64,000 nucleotides of DNA from Wolbachia endosymbiont of Spodoptera picta (GCF_018141665.1 NZ_CP067976.1:372001-436000); one strand, 5' to 3'; shown: positions 36,932 to 47,143, counted from the stretch's first letter. Notes: generated by a model from the letters alone, not told the origin. Numbers and translations are program-made.

Positions 36932-37397
36932 TGAGGATAAATGAAGAGAAAAATATCTGTTAAGTTGCATGGCTACTGTGCAAAATATTGAAGCAAAAAG
37001 GTTTCATCCCAGTGCTCAGACACTGGGATCCATTGTTCCTTTCTGGATTACAGCGTCACGCGCTGGAATGACACCTATTTGTTTTTAGTACTTCCTTTCC
37101 TGTCATTCAATTAGCCTTTTCTTTTCATTCCAGTGCCTAGACACTGGTGCTCACAAGCAAACTAATCATAGGAGGTATTATAATAAAAACAACGTTTGCA
37201 ATGAAACTACATAAAGCAAGTGTCACAAACCGGAATGACAACTATTATTGTTTTTACTTTATATCTTTATTTGTCTATCTTATTTTGCCATTCTGTTGAA
37301 CGAATACAGGAAAATAAACTGTAATATCTAACTTTGATGCAAAAAGATCAACATATAACACGTAAAAGTTACTGAATCACTTTAGCCATATATAGAA
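36932..37397. other. Intergenic region with palindromic elements
   Basis: About 0.5 kb without genes. It contains palindromes of the Wolbachia short-repeat type at 37006-37029 and 37043-37073 and a degenerate further unit near 37125-37150. Nothing coding is seen in the remainder. Confidence 0.6.
37006..37073. repeat. Palindromic element, two stem-loops
   Basis: ATCCCAGTG / CACTGGGAT forms a nine-base perfect stem (37006-37029). The following text (ttctggattacagcgtcacg, then cgctggaatgac) is a second imperfect palindrome matching, in reverse, the element at 58338-58365. Related units are at 58338-58400 and 63937-63963. Confidence 0.7.
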
Positions 37398-37988
37398 TTA
37401 TTTTGTTAAATATTCTCTACTCCCAGGTTTCATTATGGGTAATTGTTTTAATTCACTTGGCAGTTCTTCCTCGCTATAGTTTTTGATATTTAGTTCAATC
37501 AAAGATATGATAGGAAAAGGTAGTTTTGTTTCACTATTTCTCTTGATCAAAGAAGCTCCAGCAACAACTTTACCTCCCTTCTCTTCTGCACATTTTACTG
37601 CTTCAAGTGAAGATTTACCTGTGGTAATCACATCTTCAATTAGTAATATCTTCTCACCTTGTTTAATCTCAAATCCACGGCGTAATTCAAATTTACCATT
37701 AACACGTTCGCAAAATATTGTTCGGATTCCAAGCTGTCTACCAATCTCATAACCCACGATTATTCCACCAATTGCAGGAGATAGTATTAAATCTATGGGT
37801 TCAATAAGCTCTTTTCTTATTTTATTCGCCAATAGCTCACAAACGTTCATTGCTCTGCTTGGATTTTCAAAAATTTTAGCGCATTGTATGTAAGTGTTGC
37901 TGTGCAGCCCTGATGAGAGTACAAAATGTCCGTGCAAAATCGCACCAGCCTCTTCAAATTCTTTTATTATTGTATTATCTAATATCAT
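37398..37988 (-). CDS. pyrE: Orotate phosphoribosyltransferase
   Basis: 196 residues. It converts orotate and PRPP to OMP in de novo pyrimidine synthesis. The PRPP-binding signature ILLIEDVITTGKSS is intact, and the N-terminal GHFVLSSGLHSNTYIQCAKI is typical. The start codon overlaps the stop of the upstream symporter gene (ATGA), which indicates translational coupling in a hemC-murB-symporter-pyrE minus-strand cluster. The length is normal for alphaproteobacterial PyrE. Confidence 0.95.
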   Translation of the reverse strand: MILDNTIIKEFEEAGAILHGHFVLSSGLHSNTYIQCAKIFENPSRAMNVCELLANKIRKELIEPIDLILSPAIGGIIVGYEIGRQLGIRTIFCERVNGKFELRRGFEIKQGEKILLIEDVITTGKSSLEAVKCAEEKGGKVVAGASLIKRNSETKLPFPIISLIELNIKNYSEEELPSELKQLPIMKPGSREYLTK

Positions 37989-39169
37989 TCTTGAGTTTTA
38001 AATTCTTTATTAATTATCTGTGTTATACAGATATCAGACCACACATTTATTGCAGTTTCAAACATATCAATGATTGTATAAATAGGCACAATCAATCCCA
38101 TAATGTACAAAGGAACATTCATTGATACCAAATAACTAGTTGCCATAAAATAGCACCCCATCGGCACTCCAGCGTTACCAATTGCAGCTCCTGTAGCTAA
38201 AAAAATCCATATGAACATCTCACTTAAGGAAAATGTGTGCCCATTCATCTCTGCAACAAACATCACTGTGATTAAAATAAATGCAGCACACGCATTCATA
38301 TTGACTGTTGTGCATATTGGTAGAATAAAAGATGACAATTTCTTTGGTACCTTTAGCTGATTTTGCACACATTCTATAGTTGTAGGCAGCGTTGCACTAG
38401 ATGATTTAGAAAAAAATGCAAGTGTAAGTGCTGGCATAACACCTTTCATCGTTTGAATTGGTGATATACCTTTATGCCACATGAGTAGTGGCAAAATCAC
38501 AAATGCTTGCACGAAATTTGCAGACATTATGCAAGCAAAATACCAAAAAAGACTATGGAATTCACTGCCACCTTTTAACTCGTATAAAAAACATGTGATA
38601 AAAGACCATACAGCAAGAGGAATAAACTTTAATAACCCTTGAGCAATTCTAAGAAGTGTATCAAATAGTGCAGAAAATATTTGGTGTAATATATCTTGTT
38701 TTTCTTTTGAGAGCGAAATAATAGCTCCACCCATCAAAAAAGCAATCAATATGCTGCCAATAACGTTATTTTCAAGAAAAACTTGCACAAAATTTGATGG
38801 AATGAGTGATTTTAAGTATGAAAAGTAATTGTGGTTGCTGTCACTCACACTTTCTATTGTGTTACTTATGAAATTTTTTCTTACTGGATCTATAAATAAA
38901 TAGAAAGATAGCGCAACAAATGCAGCTATAATGGTTGTAAGCAGCGTATAAAACAGCGTCTTCTTAAGTAATACTTTAATTTCAATTGAGTCTTTAAACC
39001 CTGAAATTGTGGACACGATAGATAGAAAAACCAAAGGTAAACTGATTAATTTCAACAAACTGATGAATATATCACTAAATAGATTTGCTACTTCAAATAT
39101 CACTTCATTATCTAAATAGTAAGCGACAACTGCAAATAGTATAGAAAAGAACATTGCAAGTTTGCGCAT
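37985..39169 (-). CDS. Dicarboxylate/amino acid:cation symporter (DAACS, GltP-like)
   Basis: 394 residues with about eight to nine hydrophobic segments. It has the family's conserved parts: an S-rich re-entrant loop (FFSKSSSATLPTTIECVQ), the NMNACAAF segment (NMxG-type motif) and the GNAGVPMG-type loop near the C-terminus. These transporters import glutamate, aspartate or C4-dicarboxylates with Na+ or H+, a likely carbon source for an intracellular bacterium. The exact substrate cannot be read from sequence. It overlaps pyrE by 4 bp. Confidence 0.9.
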   Translation of the reverse strand: MRKLAMFFSILFAVVAYYLDNEVIFEVANLFSDIFISLLKLISLPLVFLSIVSTISGFKDSIEIKVLLKKTLFYTLLTTIIAAFVALSFYLFIDPVRKNFISNTIESVSDSNHNYFSYLKSLIPSNFVQVFLENNVIGSILIAFLMGGAIISLSKEKQDILHQIFSALFDTLLRIAQGLLKFIPLAVWSFITCFLYELKGGSEFHSLFWYFACIMSANFVQAFVILPLLMWHKGISPIQTMKGVMPALTLAFFSKSSSATLPTTIECVQNQLKVPKKLSSFILPICTTVNMNACAAFILITVMFVAEMNGHTFSLSEMFIWIFLATGAAIGNAGVPMGCYFMATSYLVSMNVPLYIMGLIVPIYTIIDMFETAINVWSDICITQIINKEFKTQE

Positions 39170-39237
39170 TGAAAATAAAACCTCAAAATGATATTATACA
39201 ATAATTTTTGGAATTAGGTTAAGATAATCAGCAGCAG

Positions 39238-40122
39238 CTATCTACCTAACACTCTTATCTCCCACTCAAGTTCAATGTTAAATTTATCTTTTACTGCATC
39301 TTTTACTCTGTTGCCAAGGTTTTCTAAGTCGAATGCAGTTGCGTTATTGTAATTGAGCAGAAAATTACAATGTTTCTTAGAAATTTTAGCTCTACCGTTA
39401 CTTAATCCTCGGCAGCCAGACTCATCAATCAGTTTCCATGCCTTGCAGCCTATTGGATTTTTGAACATACAACCAGCAGTTTTTCCTCTTACTGGTTGAC
39501 TTTTATTTTTTTTATCAATAACTTCTTTCAATCTTTGCAATATAAGCTCATACTCTGAACTTACTCCTTTAAATTCAGCTTCAATAAAAATCCACCTGCC
39601 TTTTAGACTATGTCCACGATAAAAATATCCCATTTCTTCACTGGAAAATTCATATAAATTTCCATCTTCTAGATTCACTGCCCTTATAAACTTTACAACA
39701 CTCGCAATATCACTACCATATGCACCTGCATTCATCTCTATCCCACCGCCAACTGTTCCTGGAATTCCAGCAAGAAACTCAAGCCCACTAATTTGCTGTT
39801 CCCCGGCAAAGTATGCAAGGTTACTAAGCAATGCAGCACCACCTGCAACAATGGAGTTATTATCTTTACATTTTATATATGCAAATTCCTTGCCTAATTT
39901 CACCGTTATTCCTCGAATGCCACTATCTTGCACTATTATGTTAGATGTTGCACCGATAATGCTAATTGGTAACTCAGTATCTTTTATCAAGCACATTAGA
40001 TCTTCAACGTCACGTGGTTTAAATAGTACATCAGCTTGGCCACCAACATTTAACCAAGTCATTTTAGACATTGAAACATTATAACGGTAGATTCCACATA
40101 CTTTAGGTAAGCTTATAAGCAT
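39238..40122 (-). CDS. murB: UDP-N-acetylenolpyruvoylglucosamine reductase
   Basis: 294 residues. It is an FAD enzyme that reduces UDP-GlcNAc-enolpyruvate to UDP-MurNAc for peptidoglycan/lipid II synthesis. The FAD-binding text TWLNVGGQADVLFKP and the FLAGIPGTVGGGIEMNAGAYG motif are clear, as are the YFYRGHSL and AGCMFKNP segments. Its ATG lies inside the last codons of hemC (10 bp overlap), which suggests coupling. Retention fits the known reduced lipid II pathway of Wolbachia. Confidence 0.96.
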   Translation of the reverse strand: MLISLPKVCGIYRYNVSMSKMTWLNVGGQADVLFKPRDVEDLMCLIKDTELPISIIGATSNIIVQDSGIRGITVKLGKEFAYIKCKDNNSIVAGGAALLSNLAYFAGEQQISGLEFLAGIPGTVGGGIEMNAGAYGSDIASVVKFIRAVNLEDGNLYEFSSEEMGYFYRGHSLKGRWIFIEAEFKGVSSEYELILQRLKEVIDKKNKSQPVRGKTAGCMFKNPIGCKAWKLIDESGCRGLSNGRAKISKKHCNFLLNYNNATAFDLENLGNRVKDAVKDKFNIELEWEIRVLGR

Positions 40123-40991
40123 TTTGATTTTAACTCTAATCCTGCATCCATACCCATTTTTTCTGCATCTTCTACAAACGAAGTGCGTTCAGTAAAGTAT
40201 ATAACTCTCTCGCCCGCTAACATACAATAAAGATGTAGCATGTTTTCACTCACATATTCTGCTAAAGCTGCAAGCGGTGTAAAGCATGAACCATTTACTG
40301 TCTTCATGAAACTGCGCTCTGATTTTGCCCTTATAAAAGACATATTATTATTAATTTTCTCTAAAAGATCGATAACTTTTATATCATTCTTTCGGCATTG
40401 AATGCAAATTGCCCCCTGCCCTACTGCGCTTAACATGACTTTTGGTGGCAATACCTCTGTAATTAAGTGATATTTTTTTAATCTTATCAGCCCTGCTTCA
40501 GCTAAAATCATTCCATCAAAATTCTGATTTTGCAGTCTAGTTGTCACATTTCCACGCAGTGACACTACATTTAAGTCTGGCCTGAGATTTAACAGCTGAA
40601 CTTTTCTTCTTATTGAAGAAGTTGCAATTGTAGCCTGCTGTGGCAAAGTTTTTAGGCTCTTATATTTATGAGAAATAAATACATCACATGGACTTAGCCT
40701 CTCTAAAACACAAGGAATTGTTAAGTCCTTCGAGAAAAACGCAGGTACATCTTTTAGCGAATGAACCGCCATATCTATATTATTTTTGAGTAATTCAGCC
40801 TCAATCTCCCTGAGGAACAGTCCTTTACCTCCTATTTCAGCAAGGGTTACATTAGCATATTTATCACCAGAAGTTTTGATTTTAATGATCTCAACGGATA
40901 GATTAGGAAAAGACTCTAATAATCTTTGTTTTGCTTCCAAAGCTTGGATGATCGCAAGGTCGCTTCCTCTCGTACCTATTTTAACTAGCAT
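40113..40991 (-). CDS. hemC: Hydroxymethylbilane synthase (porphobilinogen deaminase)
   Basis: 292 residues. It polymerises four porphobilinogens to hydroxymethylbilane in heme synthesis. Seen are the N-terminus KIGTRGSDLAIIQA, DMAVHSLKDVPAF, the RRKVQLLNLRPDL region and the cofactor cysteine segment NGSCFTPLAA. An aspartate equivalent to the catalytic one is in DMAVHSLKD. It is the first gene of the minus-strand cluster with murB and the downstream symporter and pyrE genes. Confidence 0.95.
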   Translation of the reverse strand: MLVKIGTRGSDLAIIQALEAKQRLLESFPNLSVEIIKIKTSGDKYANVTLAEIGGKGLFLREIEAELLKNNIDMAVHSLKDVPAFFSKDLTIPCVLERLSPCDVFISHKYKSLKTLPQQATIATSSIRRKVQLLNLRPDLNVVSLRGNVTTRLQNQNFDGMILAEAGLIRLKKYHLITEVLPPKVMLSAVGQGAICIQCRKNDIKVIDLLEKINNNMSFIRAKSERSFMKTVNGSCFTPLAALAEYVSENMLHLYCMLAGERVIYFTERTSFVEDAEKMGMDAGLELKSKCL

Positions 40992-41110
40992 ATATCCTTC
41001 ATATTATATGTCTATATTCTATGTCCATTTTTTATTATCTCCAGTTTAGTTATTGAATACTTTATAATTAGTGCATAGTATCACGAACATTTAGTAATCG
41101 ACGAGTATGT

Positions 41111-41395
41111 ATGTTTGATATTTTAAAAGATTCTAATGGCAGATTTAATAAAAAGAATATTTTACCTCTTGTAGGTGCCACTGTCGCTATTATTCTAACA
41201 GCATTAAGTGCAGTAGTAGCAATTCCCAGATTTTCCTCTCACCCCTCTCTATCTAGTCCTCTCGGTTGGAAAGATTTAAGTTATAATAAATTTCTTGCTA
41301 ATCACATACCACTTAGCATAGTTATTTTCTTAACACTTGGTTTATGCACTTACCTTGCAATTGACAAAATTAGACAAAACAAACAGAGAATCTGA
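41111..41395 (+). CDS. Small two-segment membrane protein, unknown
   Basis: 94 residues with two hydrophobic segments (about 17-38 and 66-85), a short charged N-terminus and a lysine/arginine-rich C-terminus (IDKIRQNKQRI). No family is recognised. It lies in the divergent gap between hemC and secD, in the secD orientation, with about 185 bp to secD. Confidence 0.6.
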   Translation: MFDILKDSNGRFNKKNILPLVGATVAIILTALSAVVAIPRFSSHPSLSSPLGWKDLSYNKFLANHIPLSIVIFLTLGLCTYLAIDKIRQNKQRI

Positions 41396-41579
41396 GAGCC
41401 AACTCTGAACCTAATACATGTGTTTATACTGCTTCAATAAATGATGTTCTAGAAGAACAAAATCAATTATAGAGATATTGGTTCTAGGCTTGTTTTTTAT
41501 CTTTCACGGACCTTTTCATTTAGGTGCTTGTGATTAGCAACCATCCAGTTTACACTGTACCTAAGTATAGTTTAAATTT

Positions 41580-43094
41580 ATGCTAAACAAGCTCACAGTT
41601 AAATCTCTTTCAGTATTGCTAATTTCTTTGTTATCTTTATATATAATACTGCCAAACTTCTTTGATAATAAGTTTCTCACCTCAAAAAAGAGGATAAATC
41701 TAGGGCTCGACCTGAAAGGTGGATCATCTATACTCCTGAACGTAGACTTAGATTTTTACTTCAAAGAGAAACTAAGCATGCTAACCGATGAAATAAAAGA
41801 AGGTCTGTTAACACAAAAGATTGAATTTAGCGCAAAAAACGATAAACAAGTGGTTGTAACTTTAAATAATATTGATGATTACAAAAAAGTTTCAACGTTA
41901 ATACATAAAATAAACCCAAATTTAGAATTGAGTAGAAAAAATACTGCAATTTTCATTTCATATAAACCGCATTATAAGAATTCATTAATCAATGAAGTAG
42001 TTTCAGAGTCAATAGTTAATGTTCAAAGACGCTTAGATAAGCTTGGTACTAAGGAAGTAAGTGTGCAAAAACAAGGACAAAATAAGATATTAGTCCAAGT
42101 TCCTGGAGTAGAAGACACTCAGCAGATAAAATCTCTGCTTGGCAAAACAGCCAAGCTGGCCTTCCATTTGGCAAACACCAATGTAGCTAAAATGCAAGAT
42201 ATCGATCATGACACTACGATTATGCTCAAGGATTCTTTGGGTAATTCCTACCCGATATTCCGCAAAACTGAAATAGGCGGTGATTCATTAGTTAACGCAT
42301 CAGTTAGATTTGGCAATTTAGGTAAACCAACAGTACATTTCAAATTCGACAGCATAGCAAGCAAAAAATTTGCAAAAATTACTAAAGAAAATGTAGGAAA
42401 GCCTTTTGCAATTGTTTTAGATAACACAGTCTTAACTGTACCAACAATACGTGAACCTATTCTAAATGGAGAGGGAGAAATTAGCGGTAATTTCACTGAA
42501 AAACAGGCGAGTGAACTTGCAATACTTTTAAAATCAGGTGCACTACCTGCACCACTTAAAATAATTGAAGAAAAAAACATTGGTCCAAGCCTTGGAGAAG
42601 AGTCAATAAAAGCAGGAGAAATTGCAGCAATAATTTCTATCATAGCCGTTGGTTTATCTATAATCATTACTTACGGCAAATTAGGCTTGTTAGCGTCTGT
42701 TGCACTCGTTTTTAATGTAATCTCTATACTACTCATTCTTACCTTACTTGAAGCAACTCTTACTCTCCCTGGAATTGCTGGAATTGCACTAACTGTTGGC
42801 ATGTCGGTGGATGCAAATGTTTTAATATTTGAACGCATCCGCGAAGAAATAAGAGCAGGAAAAAGAACAGCTCGTGCCATTGAAGAAGGGTTTAAAAATG
42901 CAATAAAAACAATTCTTGATTCAAATCTCACTACACTGATTGCTGCAGGAATAATGTTCATTATTGGTAGCGGAGCAATTAGAGGGTTTTCTGTCACTTT
43001 ATCGATAGGAGTTTTATGCTCGATGTTTTCTGCAATTATAGTCACAAAACTTCTGATAGAATTGTGCATCAACCCACAAAAGCTAGTACTTTAG
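41580..43094 (+). CDS. secD: Protein translocase subunit SecD
   Basis: 504 residues. SecD works with SecF and YajC to use the proton motive force in late steps of Sec export. One N-terminal membrane segment, a large periplasmic P1 domain (NLGLDLKGGSSILLNVD; VQRRLDKLGTKEVSVQKQG; ILVQVPGVED) and five C-terminal membrane segments with the motif VGMSVDANVLIFERIREE are present. SecF is not in this window, so the two are separate here. ATG 41580 gives a normal N-terminus. Confidence 0.97.
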   Translation: MLNKLTVKSLSVLLISLLSLYIILPNFFDNKFLTSKKRINLGLDLKGGSSILLNVDLDFYFKEKLSMLTDEIKEGLLTQKIEFSAKNDKQVVVTLNNIDDYKKVSTLIHKINPNLELSRKNTAIFISYKPHYKNSLINEVVSESIVNVQRRLDKLGTKEVSVQKQGQNKILVQVPGVEDTQQIKSLLGKTAKLAFHLANTNVAKMQDIDHDTTIMLKDSLGNSYPIFRKTEIGGDSLVNASVRFGNLGKPTVHFKFDSIASKKFAKITKENVGKPFAIVLDNTVLTVPTIREPILNGEGEISGNFTEKQASELAILLKSGALPAPLKIIEEKNIGPSLGEESIKAGEIAAIISIIAVGLSIIITYGKLGLLASVALVFNVISILLILTLLEATLTLPGIAGIALTVGMSVDANVLIFERIREEIRAGKRTARAIEEGFKNAIKTILDSNLTTLIAAGIMFIIGSGAIRGFSVTLSIGVLCSMFSAIIVTKLLIELCINPQKLVL

Positions 43095-43249
43095 TATCTG
43101 TTCAGCAGAGTGACAAAATAAGATAGACGAGAAAAGACAACTAAATGGTTGTCATGCAAGTAGCTATCCAGTCTTTTCGTCGTCAAAAACTTTGTAACAT
43201 GCTTACCAATTTAGTGAGCATAAAACCAATATATTTGTGGAGGAAAAGG

Positions 43250-43982
43250 AAAAAAGAAACAGAAACCATCTTCAGGCTATCACAAAGGATATGGCCATAA
43301 GATTAAAGATATGGATAGATTTATCAAATTTCTGAATGGAAATCAGGATATTAGAATTGAAAAGATAATTGAAGAATTTGGTAATATGTGTAGAAGCACA
43401 GTATATAACTACCTTAGCAAAGTAAACTATACATATAAAAAAAACTTTTCTTTATCGAGAAAGAGATAAAGAGAAACGCAAAGAGTTCATAAAAAAAGTA
43501 GAAGAAATAAATAAAGAAAACTTGATATACATAGATGAGTCTGGAATAGAGGACAATGAATTTTATGAATATGGGTGGTCTCAAAGAGGCAAGAGGTTAT
43601 TTGCCTAGGGTTCAAAAGAAAGAAGGTAAGCATGATTGGAGCACTGAATGAAGGAAAAGTTAAAGCACCATGGATAATTGATGGCTACTGCAACAGCGAG
43701 ATTTTTGATGCTTATGTAGAAAATGTACTTGTCCCTGTATTTAAACCTGGACAGACTATTGTTCTCGACAATGCGAGTTTTTATAAATCTGCAAGGACGA
43801 AAAATTTGATAGAAAATATTGAGTGTAAAATTTTGTTCTTGTCTCCATACTCGCCAGATTTAAATCCAATTGAGAAGTTCTGATCAAGCACTCCATAAGA
43901 AAGGCTCTACAAACCTTTTGGCCCAATATTAATTCGGCTATTGATTTTGTCTTTCAGCGCTCGAGCAGATCTTACTTCGGTT
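43250..43982 (+). mobile_element. IS630-type element, transposase broken by frameshifts
   Basis: The N-terminal HTH part is read at 43260-43450 (RFIKFLNGNQDIRIEKIIEE, then STVYNYLSKV). The DDE domain follows (LIYIDESGIEDNEFYEYGW; IVLDNASFYKSARTKN; SPYSPDLNPIEKF). The C-terminal end is in yet another frame (IKHSIRKALQTFWPNINSAI). At least three frame changes or stops make it inactive. The terminal repeats are not resolved. It lies in the 1.3 kb gap between secD and the surface antigen gene. Confidence 0.8.
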
Positions 43983-44029
43983 AGCTATATCACTAAAATC
44001 TCGTATTCTACATTTGACTTTAATAGCTC

Positions 44030-44340
44030 TTTATCTTCCTGAAATCTGAATGTTTTATCAATGCATCTTCTATTCAGCCGTTAGCAATACTTTCACTTAT
44101 TCCATAGCTTTGCGCTATATGGAAATATGTACGGTATTTACGCAAATATTCTAGTGCTATTAACAAACATGCATTGTTTATTTGGTTTTCCTCCTCTTGC
44201 CTTTTTCTTGGCCTCTTCCTCTATTAAAATTTCTATTATTTTTCCAATGTTTTTCTTTTTACTCCTCTTAGTCTTCGAAGCTTCTCTTCATCAAGTTTAC
44301 TTACCTGCTCAAAATTTATACCTTCCCTAATATTGCTTCT
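44030..44340 (-). mobile_element. IS5-type transposase remnant
   Basis: The minus strand encodes the N-terminal part of a Wolbachia IS5-type transposase (KFEQVSKLDEEKLRRL; EEAKKKARGGKPNKQCM) with an early disruption. A broken piece of the SYGISES region follows. The catalytic domain is missing. It abuts the end of the IS630 remnant, so this is a nested or tandem IS graveyard. Confidence 0.6.
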
Positions 44341-44433
44341 ACTACTTGTTTCTTAAGTTATCCAAGAAGTCTAATGGCAAGAAAAGAAGCACTGACCACT
44401 TTTGCTTCAGATGCCCTTGAACAGATATTATTA

Positions 44434-45375
44434 CTAAAAATTAAACATCAAACCAACTTCAATATTATGAGTGGATATATCATCTGCAATAGGTATTGGG
44501 ATACTAAAGTAACGATAGCCGAAAAAGGTTTTAACTTCTGGGATTATTGAGTAGTCAACACCAAGCTTTATTTGATAAGCAAACCAAGGAACATTCAGTG
44601 GCATTGAATTTTCTAGTGATCCATTAATCTTTTTTAATCTAAAAACTGTTGGCCCTATACCAAGACCAATATACGGAGCAAATTGTGTATCTCGAATGCT
44701 GGAGTTATAATAGAAGTTTAATAAAAATGCAAACACCCTTGCTGATTTCTCAAATACCGGAGGAGAATTACTATCTTCAATATTGGCTGTAGAATACATA
44801 GCTTCAAAATCAACTCGGCCATTTTCCCCAGCATAGTAACCTAAAGATACGCTCCTAAGCCACTGGAAATCAATTTTGCCGTTAAATTTCTCTATACTCT
44901 GAATTTCATCCACTAATCCCGCTTTGATAAACAATGATACTACTTTTTCTTGCAAAGAAAGATTAGGATTAGCTGTATTGATTAAATTAATAAACCTTTC
45001 TCCTATTGCCTTTATACCCTTTACAAATGTTTCTGAATTATCATGGCATATCTTACCACCGTTAGCACTAACATAGAAATCAAGTTTTTTTGATTTTTCC
45101 TTTGTAGGCTCAGCTTGATCTGCAATACTTGGCCACATATTTTTCTGATTAGCTACTTGGAAAACAGAAGGTGAACTACTTTTAAGTTCTTGATATTTTA
45201 TTGGTATTTCTTTTTCAGCAACCTCTTCAGAACGTATTACACTTTCATTATTATCTGTTTCTAATTTTAACGGTTGTACTTGCTCAATGTGTGTATTGTT
45301 ACTGATATAAGTAATAAAAAAATAGACACACGGAATGAAGATAAAAAATAAAGCAATAGATACTCTAATTATCAT
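44434..45375 (-). CDS. P44/Msp2-like outer membrane protein
   Basis: 313 residues. A single N-terminal hydrophobic segment (about 4-26) acts as signal or anchor. A low-complexity linker follows, then a beta-barrel-like region with typical surface-antigen texts: FYVSANGG, FAPYIGLGIGPTVFRL, KLGVDYSIIPEVKTFFGYRYF, and a C-terminal phenylalanine (GLMFNF) suited to BAM insertion. The Surface_Ag_2 (P44/Msp2/WSP) family fits. The long N-terminal linker between anchor and barrel is unusual for WSP itself, so this is a paralogue, not wsp. Confidence 0.75.
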   Translation of the reverse strand: MIIRVSIALFFIFIPCVYFFITYISNNTHIEQVQPLKLETDNNESVIRSEEVAEKEIPIKYQELKSSSPSVFQVANQKNMWPSIADQAEPTKEKSKKLDFYVSANGGKICHDNSETFVKGIKAIGERFINLINTANPNLSLQEKVVSLFIKAGLVDEIQSIEKFNGKIDFQWLRSVSLGYYAGENGRVDFEAMYSTANIEDSNSPPVFEKSARVFAFLLNFYYNSSIRDTQFAPYIGLGIGPTVFRLKKINGSLENSMPLNVPWFAYQIKLGVDYSIIPEVKTFFGYRYFSIPIPIADDISTHNIEVGLMFNF

Positions 45376-45434
45376 AAATGAATTATCACTTATAGTATAA
45401 CTACTATATCATATATTCCTTTAATGTACAAAAA

Positions 45435-46661
45435 TTAAGAAATAATATTTCCAATTAAACAATTATTTTCTATTCCTTTAACATGAGCTTTCACAATACT
45501 TTTAGCTTGAACTCTTGATGTAAGTTTTGTTAATGCAAAATTTTCTGTTCTACCAATATTATTCTGCTCAACCAAAACGCTTTGCTCAGTGCCGAGCAAA
45601 GATTGATAAAAACTGCTCATCATTTCTTTATTTATTTCTCTTAGATGCTTTACTCGTTCTTTACGTACATTCTCTGGTATTTGTGGCATCCGTGCAGCAG
45701 GTGTGTTTTTCCGCTCTGAATATGGAAAAGCATGTAGATAAACTACATTTATTTTTTTCAGTAAATCAACTGTATCCTGAAACATTTCATCAGTTTCTGT
45801 TGGAAATCCAGCAATAATATCAGCGCCAAATGCTATATTAGGTCTTAAGCTCTTCATTTTATGACAAAATTCTATCACTTGTTCTCTGTTGTGACGACGT
45901 TTCATTCTCTTTAGTATTAAATTATTACCAGACTGTAGACTCAAGTGTAAGTGAGGCATAAGTCTTGACTCATTAGCTATTAAATCCATTAGTTCATCAT
46001 CAACTTCAGCAACATCAATAGAGGAAAGTCTTAGTCTCTTTAACTGTGGTATATCCTTTAAAACTCTTCTAATCATTGAACTGAGTGATTGCTTACCAAA
46101 CAAATCTGTACCAAAGTCAGTAATATCAACACCTGTAAACACCACTTCTTGATACCCATTTTCTATAAAAATCTTAATTTGCCCTATAATATTGTTTACT
46201 GGCACAGATCGATTATTTCCTCTTGCCTCAGTAATTGAGCAAAATGTACAACTATGATTACAACCATTTTGAATTTCAATAAATGCCCTTGATTTATCTT
46301 CAAATCCATTAATGAGAATAGGTTCTACTTGGTTATCACTGACTAAGATTTCATCATTATTTAGTAGATAATTTTCAGCTCTTAGCTTGTCTTGATTACC
46401 TAGCACTTTACTTACACCAGGAATATCACTATATGATTTAGGATCTAATTGAACAGCGCAGCCAACTACGATAATTTCTTTACTTGGGTCGTTTTTATAG
46501 ATCTTACGTATTTTTTGCTTCACTTGGCGTTCTGCTTCGTTTGTCACTGCACAGCTATGCACTACAACAACATTTTCTCTCTTTGCTTTTTTTAATGCTT
46601 CTTTGATTAACTCGCTCTCGTAAAAGTTTAGACGACAACCAAACGTTATCACTTCATTCAT
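45435..46661 (-). CDS. mtaB: tRNA t6A37 methylthiotransferase MtaB
   Basis: 408 residues. A radical-SAM methylthiotransferase that makes ms2t6A at tRNA position 37. The N-terminal UPF0004 domain has the cluster cysteines C9, C37 and C68. The radical-SAM CxxxCxxC motif is C134, C138 and C141 (GCNHSCTFCS). A shortened TRAM-like end follows. The MtaB rather than MiaB or RimO subgroup is chosen from the VITFGCRLNFYESE start and overall length. Confidence 0.9.
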   Translation of the reverse strand: MNEVITFGCRLNFYESELIKEALKKAKRENVVVVHSCAVTNEAERQVKQKIRKIYKNDPSKEIIVVGCAVQLDPKSYSDIPGVSKVLGNQDKLRAENYLLNNDEILVSDNQVEPILINGFEDKSRAFIEIQNGCNHSCTFCSITEARGNNRSVPVNNIIGQIKIFIENGYQEVVFTGVDITDFGTDLFGKQSLSSMIRRVLKDIPQLKRLRLSSIDVAEVDDELMDLIANESRLMPHLHLSLQSGNNLILKRMKRRHNREQVIEFCHKMKSLRPNIAFGADIIAGFPTETDEMFQDTVDLLKKINVVYLHAFPYSERKNTPAARMPQIPENVRKERVKHLREINKEMMSSFYQSLLGTEQSVLVEQNNIGRTENFALTKLTSRVQAKSIVKAHVKGIENNCLIGNIIS

Positions 46662-46773
46662 GCTTTTGCTTTAATAGATCTAAATTATATCAAATATCCA
46701 AGCAAAATGACTATTTTTTGGTGGATAAATGTATAACTAGTGCAAAAATACCATCAATCTCACTTTCTTCTTT

Positions 46774-47100
46774 TTAAATATAAAGATCTTTACACCAAGA
46801 AACATCATTGTGGCCAACCCTTTGATTATCGATCTTTTCTCCCTGGGCGAGATACTCACCACCATTTTCAATAAAGTTAACATCATATGATTGAGCCATA
46901 TCTCTTAATTCACGGATAAAAGCAAGCTGAGCAATGTTTTGCTCAAAAAAATACGACTTTTCAGGTTTAGAATAAAGTATTGCACACATTATATCTTTTT
47001 CAGGCTTAGCTTGGAGTATCTCTTCAATTCTCTCTTTTCCTAGCTTTTCTTCAAATTTTGTCTTTATTCTATCTTGGCTAAGTATATTTTGTTTATAGAG
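46774..47100 (-). pseudogene. Gene remnant truncated at its 5' end by an IS481-type end
   Basis: A frame ending at 46774 is open back to about 47100, where an IS481-type terminal sequence begins. About 108 codons remain (QDRIKTKFEEKLGKERIEEI ... NDVSWCKDLYI). An internal ATG at 46989 exists. I do not recognise the protein; it is helical and charged. The IS end supplies no start codon, so it is probably a dead fragment. Confidence 0.55.
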
Positions 47101-47143
47101 AGTGATATTAGTTTTTCTGTCAGATTAAGTTGCGTCTAGTACA
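47101..47143 (-). repeat. Solo IS481-type end
   Basis: The reverse complement begins TGTACTAGACGCAACTTAAT and continues through ctgacag to an 'aactaatatcac' text like the inner part of the end at 32783. No transposase accompanies it. Confidence 0.65.

Noticed and set aside
44127..44330. A plus-strand 67-codon hydrophobic ORF
   Set aside because: It is the reverse of an IS5-type transposase remnant on the minus strand.
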